NCBI GenBank assembly: GCA_023425285.1
Contig: JAFACY010000152.1
Span: 1 to 6,167 of the forward strand
Length of the DNA: 6,167 nucleotides
Reading direction: 5' to 3'
Source: Bacillota bacterium
GTDB lineage: Bacteria; Bacillota; Clostridia; Tissierellales; Sedimentibacteraceae
The position numbers and the translations under genes are program-made. Every line of letters starts with the position of its first letter. Positions within the stretch are counted from its first letter, which is position 1. The notes beneath the pieces were generated by a model. It was given only the letters and a program-made list of their open reading frames with translations, was not told where the DNA came from and made no database searches. This document shows, piece by piece, positions 1 to 6,162 of this stretch.

Positions 1-234
1 ATCCTCAAGTGTCTTTATTTCATTATACTTATCAACAGTATACGAATCCTCAGCAATTGCACGTCTCTCATTTACCTGCTTTTGCAGCATACTTATCTGA
101 ACCTGATTATATATACCTATCACGGCAACCGCGGCTATACTAAGCACTAACAACCCATACAGCAGGATCATTTTATTAAATCTGAAATCCCTTTTCTCTA
201 TATAGGGCTCAAAAAAATTAAGATCACTCATCAT
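1..234 (-). CDS. pilN: PilN-like type IV pilus assembly protein, N-terminal 78 residues (cut by window edge)
   Basis: An open frame runs from ATG at 234 to the left edge without a stop, giving 78 residues; the C-terminal part is outside the window. Residues 1-22 are a short cytoplasmic tail containing DLNFFEPYIEKRD, which corresponds to the INLLP-type motif by which PilN docks onto PilM. Residues about 23-42 form one hydrophobic transmembrane helix (MILLYGLLVLSIAAVAVIG), followed by a polar helical stretch (QVQISMLQKQVNERRA), as expected for the coiled coil that pairs with PilO. PilN anchors cytoplasmic PilM to the membrane in the T4P platform. The start ATG overlaps the pilM stop (ATGA), with a second in-frame ATG at 231. 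AAGGGGG lies 11 nt upstream of the first ATG and GGGG lies 7 nt upstream of the second, so either could be used, and translational coupling to pilM is likely. The name rests on the N-terminal motif, topology and position after pilM, because the diagnostic periplasmic-type domain is missing. Confidence 0.85.
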   Translation of the reverse strand, partial: MMSDLNFFEPYIEKRDFRFNKMILLYGLLVLSIAAVAVIGIYNQVQISMLQKQVNERRAIAEDSYTVDKYNEIKTLED

Positions 235-1235
235 TTCACCCCGTTCCCCCTTATCAGAGCTCCGATAGCATTAGCATACTTTGCTATGTCTCCTAAAAAT
301 TTTACCTTATCCAAAACACTGAGCTTAACACACGGCTTATCCAGATAGCTGCTCATAACCTCTTCGATACCGTTAATATTAGAATAATTACCGTAAATCA
401 GCACCAAATCGATATCTCTCTGAGCATTTCTCGAGTTGTAATATCTGAATACCATATCAATCCCGTTGAGCACGGCCGAAAGATCACTCTGCAAAGCCAC
501 AGCCACAGCAGCATCCTGTTCGTCAGAATAAGAAGCGGCTCCTGATTGATTATCATACACGGCAGGATTTATTTCCGCATTTACCACACGGGACATACTC
601 ATCATACCATTTCCGGTAATGCAAAGAGCAGTGCTTTTTTGTTCCAGATCCACACATGCTATAGTTATATCATTGCCATACACGCCATTTATGCTGTCGC
701 TGAGATGTATCAGCTTACTCATGGCATTGCCCGCATAATCCAGAACCACAGGCTTCAGTCCTATGTTTCGTATCAGATTCAGATGCGTTTCAACCATGTA
801 CTTAGGTACACCGATGAGCATGACATTGAGCTTTTCCACTCCCTCATCATATACCACATCAAGAGGAACAAACTGAACCACATATCCCTCAGGGTCCACC
901 GGCAGATACTCATCCAGCTGGTAGTTCAGAATAGAAGCAATCTGCTTCACATCAACCTTAGGTATCCTTATTTCTCTGATAATAATGTTGGAAGAATTGA
1001 TTACACCATATACCTCGCCGCCGGATATATTTCTCAGAGAAAACTCCTTGTGCAGTATCTGTGACAGCTCCTCCATATCCCTTATCATTCCGTCCTCATA
1101 CACACCCTCCGGAATCGGTATCGAAAAAACCTTATTAACAACGATATTTTTCTTATTATACCTTCCCTCAACTACCCTTACCTCATCCGAGCAGAATTCA
1201 ACAGAATAAGTCTTGTTCTTATCAAATAAGCCCAA
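231..1235 (-). CDS. pilM: PilM, actin-like type IV pilus assembly protein
   Basis: PilM is a cytoplasmic actin/FtsA-like protein that binds the N-terminal tail of PilN and links the pilus platform to the assembly ATPases. Taking TTG at 1235 as start gives 334 residues, about the usual length. Family signatures visible are EIRIP (88-92) followed by YQLDEYLPVD (105-114), matching the conserved lP...E..yiP region of the 1C/SHS2-type domain; CVDLEQKSTALCI (194-206) at the phosphate-2 position; IYGNYSNINGIEE (280-292) at the adenosine-motif position; and YANAIGALIRG (320-330), the usual PilM ending. No transmembrane segment is seen. The nucleotide-binding motifs are diverged: SVEFCSDEVR (11-20) stands where GIDIGSSSIK-like sequence is usual. 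Start choice: AAGGAG at 1244-1249 lies 8 nt before the TTG, but only 2 nt before ATG 1241, and it overlaps GTG 1244. TTG is therefore the best-spaced start; ATG 1241 remains possible and would add two residues. The stop overlaps the pilN start. Confidence 0.93.
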   Translation of the reverse strand: MGLFDKNKTYSVEFCSDEVRVVEGRYNKKNIVVNKVFSIPIPEGVYEDGMIRDMEELSQILHKEFSLRNISGGEVYGVINSSNIIIREIRIPKVDVKQIASILNYQLDEYLPVDPEGYVVQFVPLDVVYDEGVEKLNVMLIGVPKYMVETHLNLIRNIGLKPVVLDYAGNAMSKLIHLSDSINGVYGNDITIACVDLEQKSTALCITGNGMMSMSRVVNAEINPAVYDNQSGAASYSDEQDAAVAVALQSDLSAVLNGIDMVFRYYNSRNAQRDIDLVLIYGNYSNINGIEEVMSSYLDKPCVKLSVLDKVKFLGDIAKYANAIGALIRGNGVK

Positions 1236-1243
1236 CGTCATCA

Positions 1244-1249
1244 CTCCTT
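1244..1249 (-). promoter_or_regulatory. Ribosome binding site that decides the pilM start
   Basis: AAGGAG on the minus strand is within TAAGGAGTGATGACGTTG. Its spacing is 8 nt to TTG 1235, 2 nt to ATG 1241 and none to GTG 1244. The 8-nt spacing is the only normal one, so the rarer TTG start is favoured. Confidence 0.65.
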
Positions 1250-1254
1250 ACAAT

Positions 1255-1278
1255 AATAGATTAAAATAGATTAAAATA
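1255..1278. repeat. Tandem 10-bp repeat, about 2.4 copies, over the pilD stop codon
   Basis: The unit aatagattaa occurs at 1255-1264 and exactly again at 1265-1274, followed by aata. On the coding strand the inner copy encodes the last residues of PilD (FNLF) and its TAA stop at 1263-1261; the next copy is in the gap before pilM. It is probably a small slippage duplication. It leaves the reading frame of pilD intact and lies upstream of the pilM ribosome binding site. Confidence 0.6.
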
Positions 1279-2016
1279 CAAATTTATAATATCCTGTCCC
1301 CACAAAATCGTTATAAAAAATCCAGTTACAATAAATGGACCAAAGGGAATAGGGTCTTTCCGAGTTTTAATTTTTGCAGCCAGTAAAAATACCGAAATAA
1401 CCGCACCAAGTATGAATGATAAAAATATAGTCAGCAATATATATCTAAGCCCCAAGACAAAGCCTAAGGCACCTATGAGAGTTACATCCCCTCCGCCCAT
1501 ACCACCCCGGGACACAAGCACAATGATTAAAAACACTCCTCCGGCTGCCAGCAAGCCTAAGACGCTGTCAAGCAAGCCAAAGGACAGACCGTAAAAAAAA
1601 TAATTAAATATCTTATGTACAACCGATAAAATCAAGACACACAGCACCAGACTGTCAGGTATAATCATTTCCTTCAGGTCAATAAAAATCACTACCAGAA
1701 GCACTGATGATATCAATGAATAAAATACAAAATCCACCCCAAAGCCATATTTAATATACATAACTATGTACAGTACTGCATTCAATGCTTCCACCAAGGG
1801 ATACTGCATCGAAATACCGCTGCCGCAGTACCTGCACCTACCCTTTAATATAAGATATGAAATCAAGGGTATATTATCATACCAGCTGAGATTGTGACTG
1901 CACTCAGGACAATGCGACCCCGGCCATGCGATGCTTTCCTCTCTGGGTATGCGGTATATGCATACATTTAAGAAGGAACCTATGATGAGTCCGTATAGTG
2001 TTATTAGTAGTGGCAT
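1261..2016 (-). CDS. pilD: Prepilin peptidase / N-methyltransferase (PilD)
   Basis: An integral membrane aspartic protease (A24 family, GxGD type) that removes the short positively charged leader of prepilins after glycine and methylates the new N-terminus. The protein has 251 residues, typical of the bifunctional form. The start has the family signature GSFLNVCIYRIP (13-24). Two CxxC pairs (C36/C39 and C61/C64) form the cytoplasmic zinc-binding loop that comes with the methyltransferase domain. The catalytic aspartates are D113 in FIDLKEMIIPD and D177 in GGMGGGD; their spacing of 64 residues matches that in Pseudomonas PilD as I recall its sequence. The rest is a series of about seven to eight hydrophobic helices, with DPIPFGPF (221-228) near the end, also typical. 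The start ATG has a strong AAGGAGG (2024-2030) with a 7-nt spacer. It sits 24 nt downstream of the lectin pilin gene, so it is co-expressed with substrates it would process. All key residues are present. Confidence 0.97.
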   Translation of the reverse strand: MPLLITLYGLIIGSFLNVCIYRIPREESIAWPGSHCPECSHNLSWYDNIPLISYLILKGRCRYCGSGISMQYPLVEALNAVLYIVMYIKYGFGVDFVFYSLISSVLLVVIFIDLKEMIIPDSLVLCVLILSVVHKIFNYFFYGLSFGLLDSVLGLLAAGGVFLIIVLVSRGGMGGGDVTLIGALGFVLGLRYILLTIFLSFILGAVISVFLLAAKIKTRKDPIPFGPFIVTGFFITILWGQDIINLYFNLF

Positions 2017-2040
2017 GAGGTTCCCTCCTTAAATAATTAT

Positions 2041-3810
2041 TTATTCATATAATCTTATGTAATCAACACTGAATGAACCTGTACTGACTCCCACTGCCGG
2101 GTCTAATCTTAGCTTTTTTAACATTCCAGACCAATAGGGTACAGTGCTGACATCTATTTCATATTCGGTGAAATCACTGTTTGGTAAAATATTAAACTTA
2201 ACAGTTCTATACTCGTCCATAACTCCTTCACTTGTTTCGTAATAAAATTCCGCTCCTGTGCTGCTTGTATTGTTTTTAAGTCTGAGTAAAATTTTATTAA
2301 TACTGTCAGCAGGAATATTTAACTCATCACTATGACCACAATGAGGATCGACGCCATTAATTGTTCCTCCTATGTATCCACCCGTCTGCCATCCGAATCC
2401 ATTTATTTGATTCAGCGCTGCCCAATTCTTTGTATTGTAATTAAAGTTCCATTCCTTTACAGAGCCTTGAGTATTGTTAATAATTAAATTTGAAGAATAT
2501 TTATGAGTTAAATAATTCAGTATTTTTGAATTGTTTTCATCGCTTACACTGCCGGAATATATAACTAACTCCGCAATATCCGTCATTGAATTTCCTATCT
2601 CAAACATTGTGCCGTCTAATGTAATATTTGAGCAAACTATATTCCATTTATTTTTATTTTCATCTGTGGGCACTTCTATCCTCAATTGATTATCTCCGTT
2701 AAGAGCATATGCCGATATACGGTCGTCTCTGTTTTTCAAAACCGTATATATTGTAACTAAACCTCCGGAGCTTCCCTGATTAATTTGCACAAATTTACCT
2801 GAATCAAATTTTACATATTGACCTGAAAACTCATCAGCGGCATCAGTCCTGTTAACAATAGGTTTTGAACTACTTGTCGGTGATGCCCATTCATTAGGAG
2901 AGTTTCTGCCGGTGATGCTTGAAATATCATACCATCTGTTTAACAAATAGTCTGTTCCCGATTTTTGGGCTTCTGTAGTCCCCGATAAAAAATCAATATA
3001 CGAAGCATCAAGATGCGTTATCAGATTGTCCGTAACAGTAAGTCCCGATATGAATATGGGCTTGCTTTCTTTACGTTCACCCAATTTACCGGATTTTGCG
3101 GCAGGTGTTACAGTGTAAATGATGTGTCTGCCTGCAATATTATCTATATACGAAAATGTATTTTGAGAGGTTCCGAATTTATAAACTGTTTCATTTGAAA
3201 AAATTTCATAATCTCTCGGAAATATAGGGTAATAATGCCCTTCATCATCATTTAAAACAGCACTTTCATTTTTAGGCTTTGGAATGTTAAATGTATCAGA
3301 ACTGACATACCATTCAACCTGATTCAGCAAATGATCCCACTTATAAATATTTTTATTGCTGAAATTCCCTACTATGCTGAACTCATCTGTGGGATATCCA
3401 TAATAATCACCCTCCATTTGGCTTGAACCCTGCATTAGCTTTATTCCTATACTTTCAAGACTTATTATTTCCAGCGGATCCGGTTTCACATTTGATACCA
3501 AGGTATAGTAGTCCTTATTATTATGTGAAATTTTAACTTCTTCGTACTTAACATCAATGCCCCCTAGGTCAGTGTTGAATATTTTGCTCGTTTTTAACGA
3601 TGCAGAAGGAGACATAACCCTTTCTTTAGCTTCGTCTATTTCATATTCCATCATTTCCTGTGCCTTAAAAGCATCCTGAGTTATGTTTTTAGTAGATGTC
3701 ATATAAGTGAAATGAGAGGAAATAGCACCTAAAAAGGAAATAGCAATTATACCCAGTATCGCTAATGAAACAATAACCTCCACCAATGTAAAGCCCTTTT
3801 TCTTTCCCAT
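2041..3810 (-). CDS. Modular minor pilin with LamG-like lectin domain and C-terminal carbohydrate-binding-like domain
   Basis: The product has 589 residues from ATG 3810. The leader MGKKKG precedes the mature N-terminus FTLVEVIVSLAILGI, a standard class III prepilin signal with Glu at +5. The hydrophobic helix and pilin module take up roughly the first 150 residues. Residues about 158-257 look like an Ig-like beta region (QVEWYVSS early; HIIYTVTPAAKSGKLGE with SKPIFISGL late). Residues about 262-440 resemble a LamG/concanavalin A-like jellyroll: LITHLDASYID (263-273), WYDIS (293-297), YVKFD (332-336), LVTIYTVLK (351-359) and IAELVIYSGSVSDE (412-425), then ILNYLTHKY. Residues about 450-589 form another beta domain, from EWNFN through FGWQTGGYIGGTING and WSGMLKKLRLDP to VDYIRLYE, like galactose-binding-fold carbohydrate modules. 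The likely role is a surface or tip adhesin that binds glycans; ligand unknown. AGAGGG at 3819-3824 is 8 nt before ATG 3810, so this start is preferred to GTG 3819, which has no spacer. There are only two cysteines (393, 491), in different domains. Pilin identity is firm; the lectin calls rest on sequence pattern only. Confidence 0.9.
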   Translation of the reverse strand: MGKKKGFTLVEVIVSLAILGIIAISFLGAISSHFTYMTSTKNITQDAFKAQEMMEYEIDEAKERVMSPSASLKTSKIFNTDLGGIDVKYEEVKISHNNKDYYTLVSNVKPDPLEIISLESIGIKLMQGSSQMEGDYYGYPTDEFSIVGNFSNKNIYKWDHLLNQVEWYVSSDTFNIPKPKNESAVLNDDEGHYYPIFPRDYEIFSNETVYKFGTSQNTFSYIDNIAGRHIIYTVTPAAKSGKLGERKESKPIFISGLTVTDNLITHLDASYIDFLSGTTEAQKSGTDYLLNRWYDISSITGRNSPNEWASPTSSSKPIVNRTDAADEFSGQYVKFDSGKFVQINQGSSGGLVTIYTVLKNRDDRISAYALNGDNQLRIEVPTDENKNKWNIVCSNITLDGTMFEIGNSMTDIAELVIYSGSVSDENNSKILNYLTHKYSSNLIINNTQGSVKEWNFNYNTKNWAALNQINGFGWQTGGYIGGTINGVDPHCGHSDELNIPADSINKILLRLKNNTSSTGAEFYYETSEGVMDEYRTVKFNILPNSDFTEYEIDVSTVPYWSGMLKKLRLDPAVGVSTGSFSVDYIRLYE

Positions 3811-3818
3811 ATCTATCA

Positions 3819-3824
3819 CCCTCT
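3819..3824 (-). promoter_or_regulatory. Ribosome binding site of the lectin pilin, overlapping the upstream stop
   Basis: AGAGGG (minus strand) lies 8 nt before ATG 3810 and shares bases with the TAG stop (3823-3825) of the vWA pilin gene. This fixes the start at 3810 and suggests translational coupling, which would tie the amounts of the two adhesin pilins together. Confidence 0.6.
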
Positions 3825-5568
3825 ATTTCACTATTTGAGGCCCTGCTGCCAGCCAGAAATCCGCCATTATATCCGTTGCAATATTCTTGAAAATTTCATC
3901 TAAATTAAAATCCGAGCTGTTGTACACATATCTGTGTGTACTTTCTGTACCGATTTTATCGCCAATATAGTTGATATTTGTGTTCAATCCGCTTGCATAT
4001 CCGATGATATAGCTTCTGATTCCTGCAGAATCATCAAAGCTCTGAATTTTACTGCCAACAGAACTTACATAGCTGCTGTTATTTATAGTAGCATTGCCGT
4101 CTCCGGCTATGAGGATTTTATCAAACCCGTTATTTTTCTTTCCATATTCAACTATGTTTCCACTATAATTATCATTGTACCAGTTGCCCCAACTACTATA
4201 CTTATAATTAATAGTACCATTGTAGTGTCTATTGTATACTAAGCTATCACTGGGCGCACTATAACTTGATAAACGATCATGAGATATATTACCGTCCGGA
4301 AGAAAATCAGACTTCTCACTTCCTGTCCAGGCAGTCCTCCAGTTAAATCGTTCATACCATTGCCCGCTGATTCTTTCATCATATCCCGAATATACATAAT
4401 ATCCGTCATCCTCATATCTGTAGTATTTTGTCTGAAATGTGGTTTCACCGTCAACGAGCAAAATCATATAATGATGTACCTGATCCTTGTCATTAATAGG
4501 TGTGCCTGCATCCTCCATTCTCTTCCTGAATGTATCATGCAGATAATATGCTCGCCTCAATCCGTCCCCTGTATTAGTACCGCCCTGACCGGAGCCATAA
4601 CTGCCGCTTTTATGTCCGTCAGCCTTTGTATTATTTATAGTGGTGATTAAATAATTTGACTCCGCCGACTTATATACCTCATAAAAAGGATGTTTTCCTG
4701 CAGGATTAGAATTTGCATGGGGAATCGGATAGTTTGCAGTATTTGCAAACGGAACAAAAGAAATAAATACATTCTCCTCTTTGGAAAATGATTGAATTAT
4801 CCCGTTTCCGGTGCTTGTTCCGTTACCAACCAGAGCTTCTCTTACTTTGTATATCCTTGAATTGACGGTTTCCGAAGTGTTGCTTCCACCGCCGCTGGGT
4901 GTGTTGTTCATGCTGTTGGAGGTGTCCACAACTATAGTTATGTACGCAATCTGGTTCTTCCCCTTTCCCGAGGTCTGACCGTCGCTTCTGTATGCCAATG
5001 CAATGGAAGGTGAAAGCTCAGTGCCCTTATCAACCACTTGTATTGCATTTACGGTTTCCACCGTGGATTCATATAATATTCTTTCTCCTGCTTTATTACC
5101 CGATTCATCCGTATTATAGGCATGAATCTTATATTTTAAAACTGTATCTCCTTTTGCCGATTCATCCTTATCAAAGGATATGCCGTACAATATTCCTTCA
5201 GACTCCTCAACAGCTACCTTTTCCACATGTTTTTTAAGAGTATCATCATACTCCATATTCACAATTCTTTTTCCGTCCGAACTTACCATAAGATAGCTCC
5301 ATCCGGGATCCATTGCCGTATCCGGAGATACATAAGACTTTGGAACTGCAAAAACAGCCTTTGAATACCTTATAAGCTCATTGGCCTGCTCCGTTGCACG
5401 TCTCAAATCAGATTGAACGGAATACTCCTTCAAGGTCAGTTTTTGAGAATTCACTCCAAATATAAGAATATTTGAGCTAAGTATAATCACAAAGCTTATA
5501 AGTGCAACTGCCAAAATAACCTCTACTAATGTAAAACCTCTGGTGTTTTTTTTAATTTTTATTTTCAT
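3823..5568 (-). CDS. Modular minor pilin with von Willebrand factor A (vWA) domain
   Basis: The product has 581 residues. The leader MKIKIKKNTRG is followed by mature FTLVEVILAVALISFVIILSS, a class III prepilin signal with Glu at +5 (residue 16). The pilin module reaches to about residue 195, ending near PSIALAYRSDG. A vWA domain fills the rest: strand YITIVVDTSNS (209-219) with the MIDAS motif D215-x-S217-x-S219, the third MIDAS residue T331 in GGTNTGDGL, and D373 in MILLVDGE, so the metal site is complete. Residues 381-480 are an insertion after the D373 strand, very rich in Tyr and Trp. The fold then resumes with DKILIAGDG, a strand RSYIIGYASG and a final helix DEIFKNIATDIM. There are no cysteines at all. 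It is most likely a tip adhesin binding a protein or matrix ligand through the metal site. As I recall, PilB of Streptococcus sanguinis T4P is a comparable vWA pilin. AGAGG at 5576-5580 is 7 nt before the ATG; it begins 14 nt after the PilX-like gene. Confidence 0.93.
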   Translation of the reverse strand: MKIKIKKNTRGFTLVEVILAVALISFVIILSSNILIFGVNSQKLTLKEYSVQSDLRRATEQANELIRYSKAVFAVPKSYVSPDTAMDPGWSYLMVSSDGKRIVNMEYDDTLKKHVEKVAVEESEGILYGISFDKDESAKGDTVLKYKIHAYNTDESGNKAGERILYESTVETVNAIQVVDKGTELSPSIALAYRSDGQTSGKGKNQIAYITIVVDTSNSMNNTPSGGGSNTSETVNSRIYKVREALVGNGTSTGNGIIQSFSKEENVFISFVPFANTANYPIPHANSNPAGKHPFYEVYKSAESNYLITTINNTKADGHKSGSYGSGQGGTNTGDGLRRAYYLHDTFRKRMEDAGTPINDKDQVHHYMILLVDGETTFQTKYYRYEDDGYYVYSGYDERISGQWYERFNWRTAWTGSEKSDFLPDGNISHDRLSSYSAPSDSLVYNRHYNGTINYKYSSWGNWYNDNYSGNIVEYGKKNNGFDKILIAGDGNATINNSSYVSSVGSKIQSFDDSAGIRSYIIGYASGLNTNINYIGDKIGTESTHRYVYNSSDFNLDEIFKNIATDIMADFWLAAGPQIVK

Positions 5569-5582
5569 AATAACACCTCTTC

Positions 5583-6068
5583 TTATTTACCGAATTTTTC
5601 TCTGACAATCTGGTTTGTATTTGCTTCGTTAATTCTCATGGTGGTTGTCACCGTAGTATCCTTACCTGTTAACTTGCCCACAGAAACAATCTGAACCCAT
5701 TTTTTTTCATCTATTGTTATCCTGCTTATGGTTACCGTTGCAGTACCCTTGATATCATCGTTATATTTTATATTTATAGTATCAGTTAGTTTTTTGTTGC
5801 CCGTAGTTCCTATCTTATTGATAGCAGCCTCTATCTTCTTGGGAGTATGGATTGGATCCATCAAAGCTGCATATGTAAGATCTATTCCTGCATTTGCTAT
5901 ATAGTATGTCTGAAGTCTTTCTTCCTGCTTGACTGTTTCTCTTAAATCCTGCTGAGTCAAAAATATAATTGAGGTCATCATAATAAATGTAACACTAAAG
6001 GCTAAAATCATCCATACAAGTGCAGCACCTTTTCTGTTTTTATTAAATTTAAGTGTTATTATACTCAT
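5583..6068 (-). CDS. PilX/GspK-like minor pilin lacking Glu5
   Basis: The product has 161 residues. The leader of 14 residues ends in KNRKG; cleavage would give mature AALVWMILAFSVTFIMM, a hydrophobic helix of about 24 residues. This matches the PilX N-terminal pattern (rGaaLv...), as does TYYIANAGIDLTYAAL (54-69), which resembles the AfyaAeaGle.A segment that follows the helix in PilX proteins. Mature position 5 is Trp (residue 19), not Glu. Pilins without Glu5, such as GspK of type II secretion, sit at the fibre apex because nothing packs ahead of them; that role is inferred here. The small C-terminal part (about 75-161) is beta-rich (GTATVTISRI, WVQIVSVGKL, TTVTTTMRI), with no added module. 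The ATG is the only reasonable start, since an in-frame stop lies at 6105-6107 and no other ATG, GTG or TTG falls between. The nearest Shine-Dalgarno, AGAGG at 6082-6086, is 13 nt away, so translation may be weak, which suits a rare subunit. First gene of the operon part seen here. Confidence 0.87.
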   Translation of the reverse strand: MSIITLKFNKNRKGAALVWMILAFSVTFIMMTSIIFLTQQDLRETVKQEERLQTYYIANAGIDLTYAALMDPIHTPKKIEAAINKIGTTGNKKLTDTINIKYNDDIKGTATVTISRITIDEKKWVQIVSVGKLTGKDTTVTTTMRINEANTNQIVREKFGK

Positions 6069-6095
6069 AATAAAATCACTGCCTCTCGTATGTTT

Positions 6096-6104
6096 TTTAT
6101 ACCA
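6096..6104 (-). promoter_or_regulatory. Possible extended -10 promoter ahead of the minor pilin genes
   Basis: TGGTATAAA on the minus strand fits the extended -10 pattern TGnTATAAT with one mismatch. No good -35 is seen: the hexamer 17 nt upstream is TTCTTT. Transcription would start near 6089, about 20 nt before the first ATG. In AT-rich DNA such matches arise by chance, so this is weak, and the genes could equally be read from a promoter beyond the right edge. Confidence 0.3.
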
Positions 6105-6109
6105 TTAAA

Positions 6110-6142
6110 ATAACCCGAAAAGAACCGTCACCGACGGGTTAT
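6110..6142 (-). terminator. Hairpin upstream of the pilin genes, possible terminator or attenuator
   Basis: A perfect 8-bp inverted repeat (ataacccg at 6110-6117, cgggttat at 6135-6142) has a 17-nt spacer. On the minus strand the stem is followed by TTTA, a short T-run. A competing stem lies inside: AACC(C)GTC, loop GGT, GACGGTT with one bulged base (6123-6140), followed by CTTTT. Either form could end or reduce transcription coming from an upstream gene, for example a highly expressed major pilin, letting some read-through reach the minor pilins. Both T-runs are short, so an efficient terminator is doubtful. Confidence 0.4.
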
Positions 6143-6162
6143 ATCCTTAAAAGAATCGTCCC
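6118..6162. repeat. Two imperfect copies of a short repeat, aaaagaaYcgtc(a)cc
   Basis: aaaagaaccgtcacc (6118-6132) and aaaagaatcgtccc (6149-6162) are in direct orientation 31 nt apart, differing by one substitution and one extra base. The core resembles the GGGACGGTTCT-type interspersed repeats I recall from intergenic regions of clostridia; that resemblance is from memory. The second copy continues to the right edge, so the element may be cut by the window. Confidence 0.4.

Noticed and set aside
546..1209. Open frames on the plus strand opposite pilM (546-1064 and 985-1209)
   Set aside because: They lie wholly inside pilM, which has clear family motifs; their translations are low-complexity, His/Ile-rich and without recognisable domains or ribosome binding sites.
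1412..3198. Short plus-strand frames at 1412-1594 and 3013-3198
   Set aside because: Both fall within firmly supported genes (pilD and the lectin pilin) and show no domain, signal or start site of their own.
2044..3810. Disulfide bond in the lectin pilin between C393 and C491
   Set aside because: The two cysteines fall in different predicted domains about 100 residues apart, and nothing in the sequence shows that they meet.
3934..5237. Open frames on either strand inside the vWA pilin gene (3934-4242, 4279-4650 and 4992-5237 plus; 4239-4454 minus)
   Set aside because: The vWA motifs run through the whole region in the main frame, with a complete MIDAS site on either side of most of these frames. 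They are shadows.
3823..5568. vWA protein as a sortase-anchored or secreted adhesin
   Set aside because: There is no LPxTG motif or C-terminal anchor, and the N-terminus is an unmistakable class III prepilin leader rather than a Sec signal peptide with an SPase I site.
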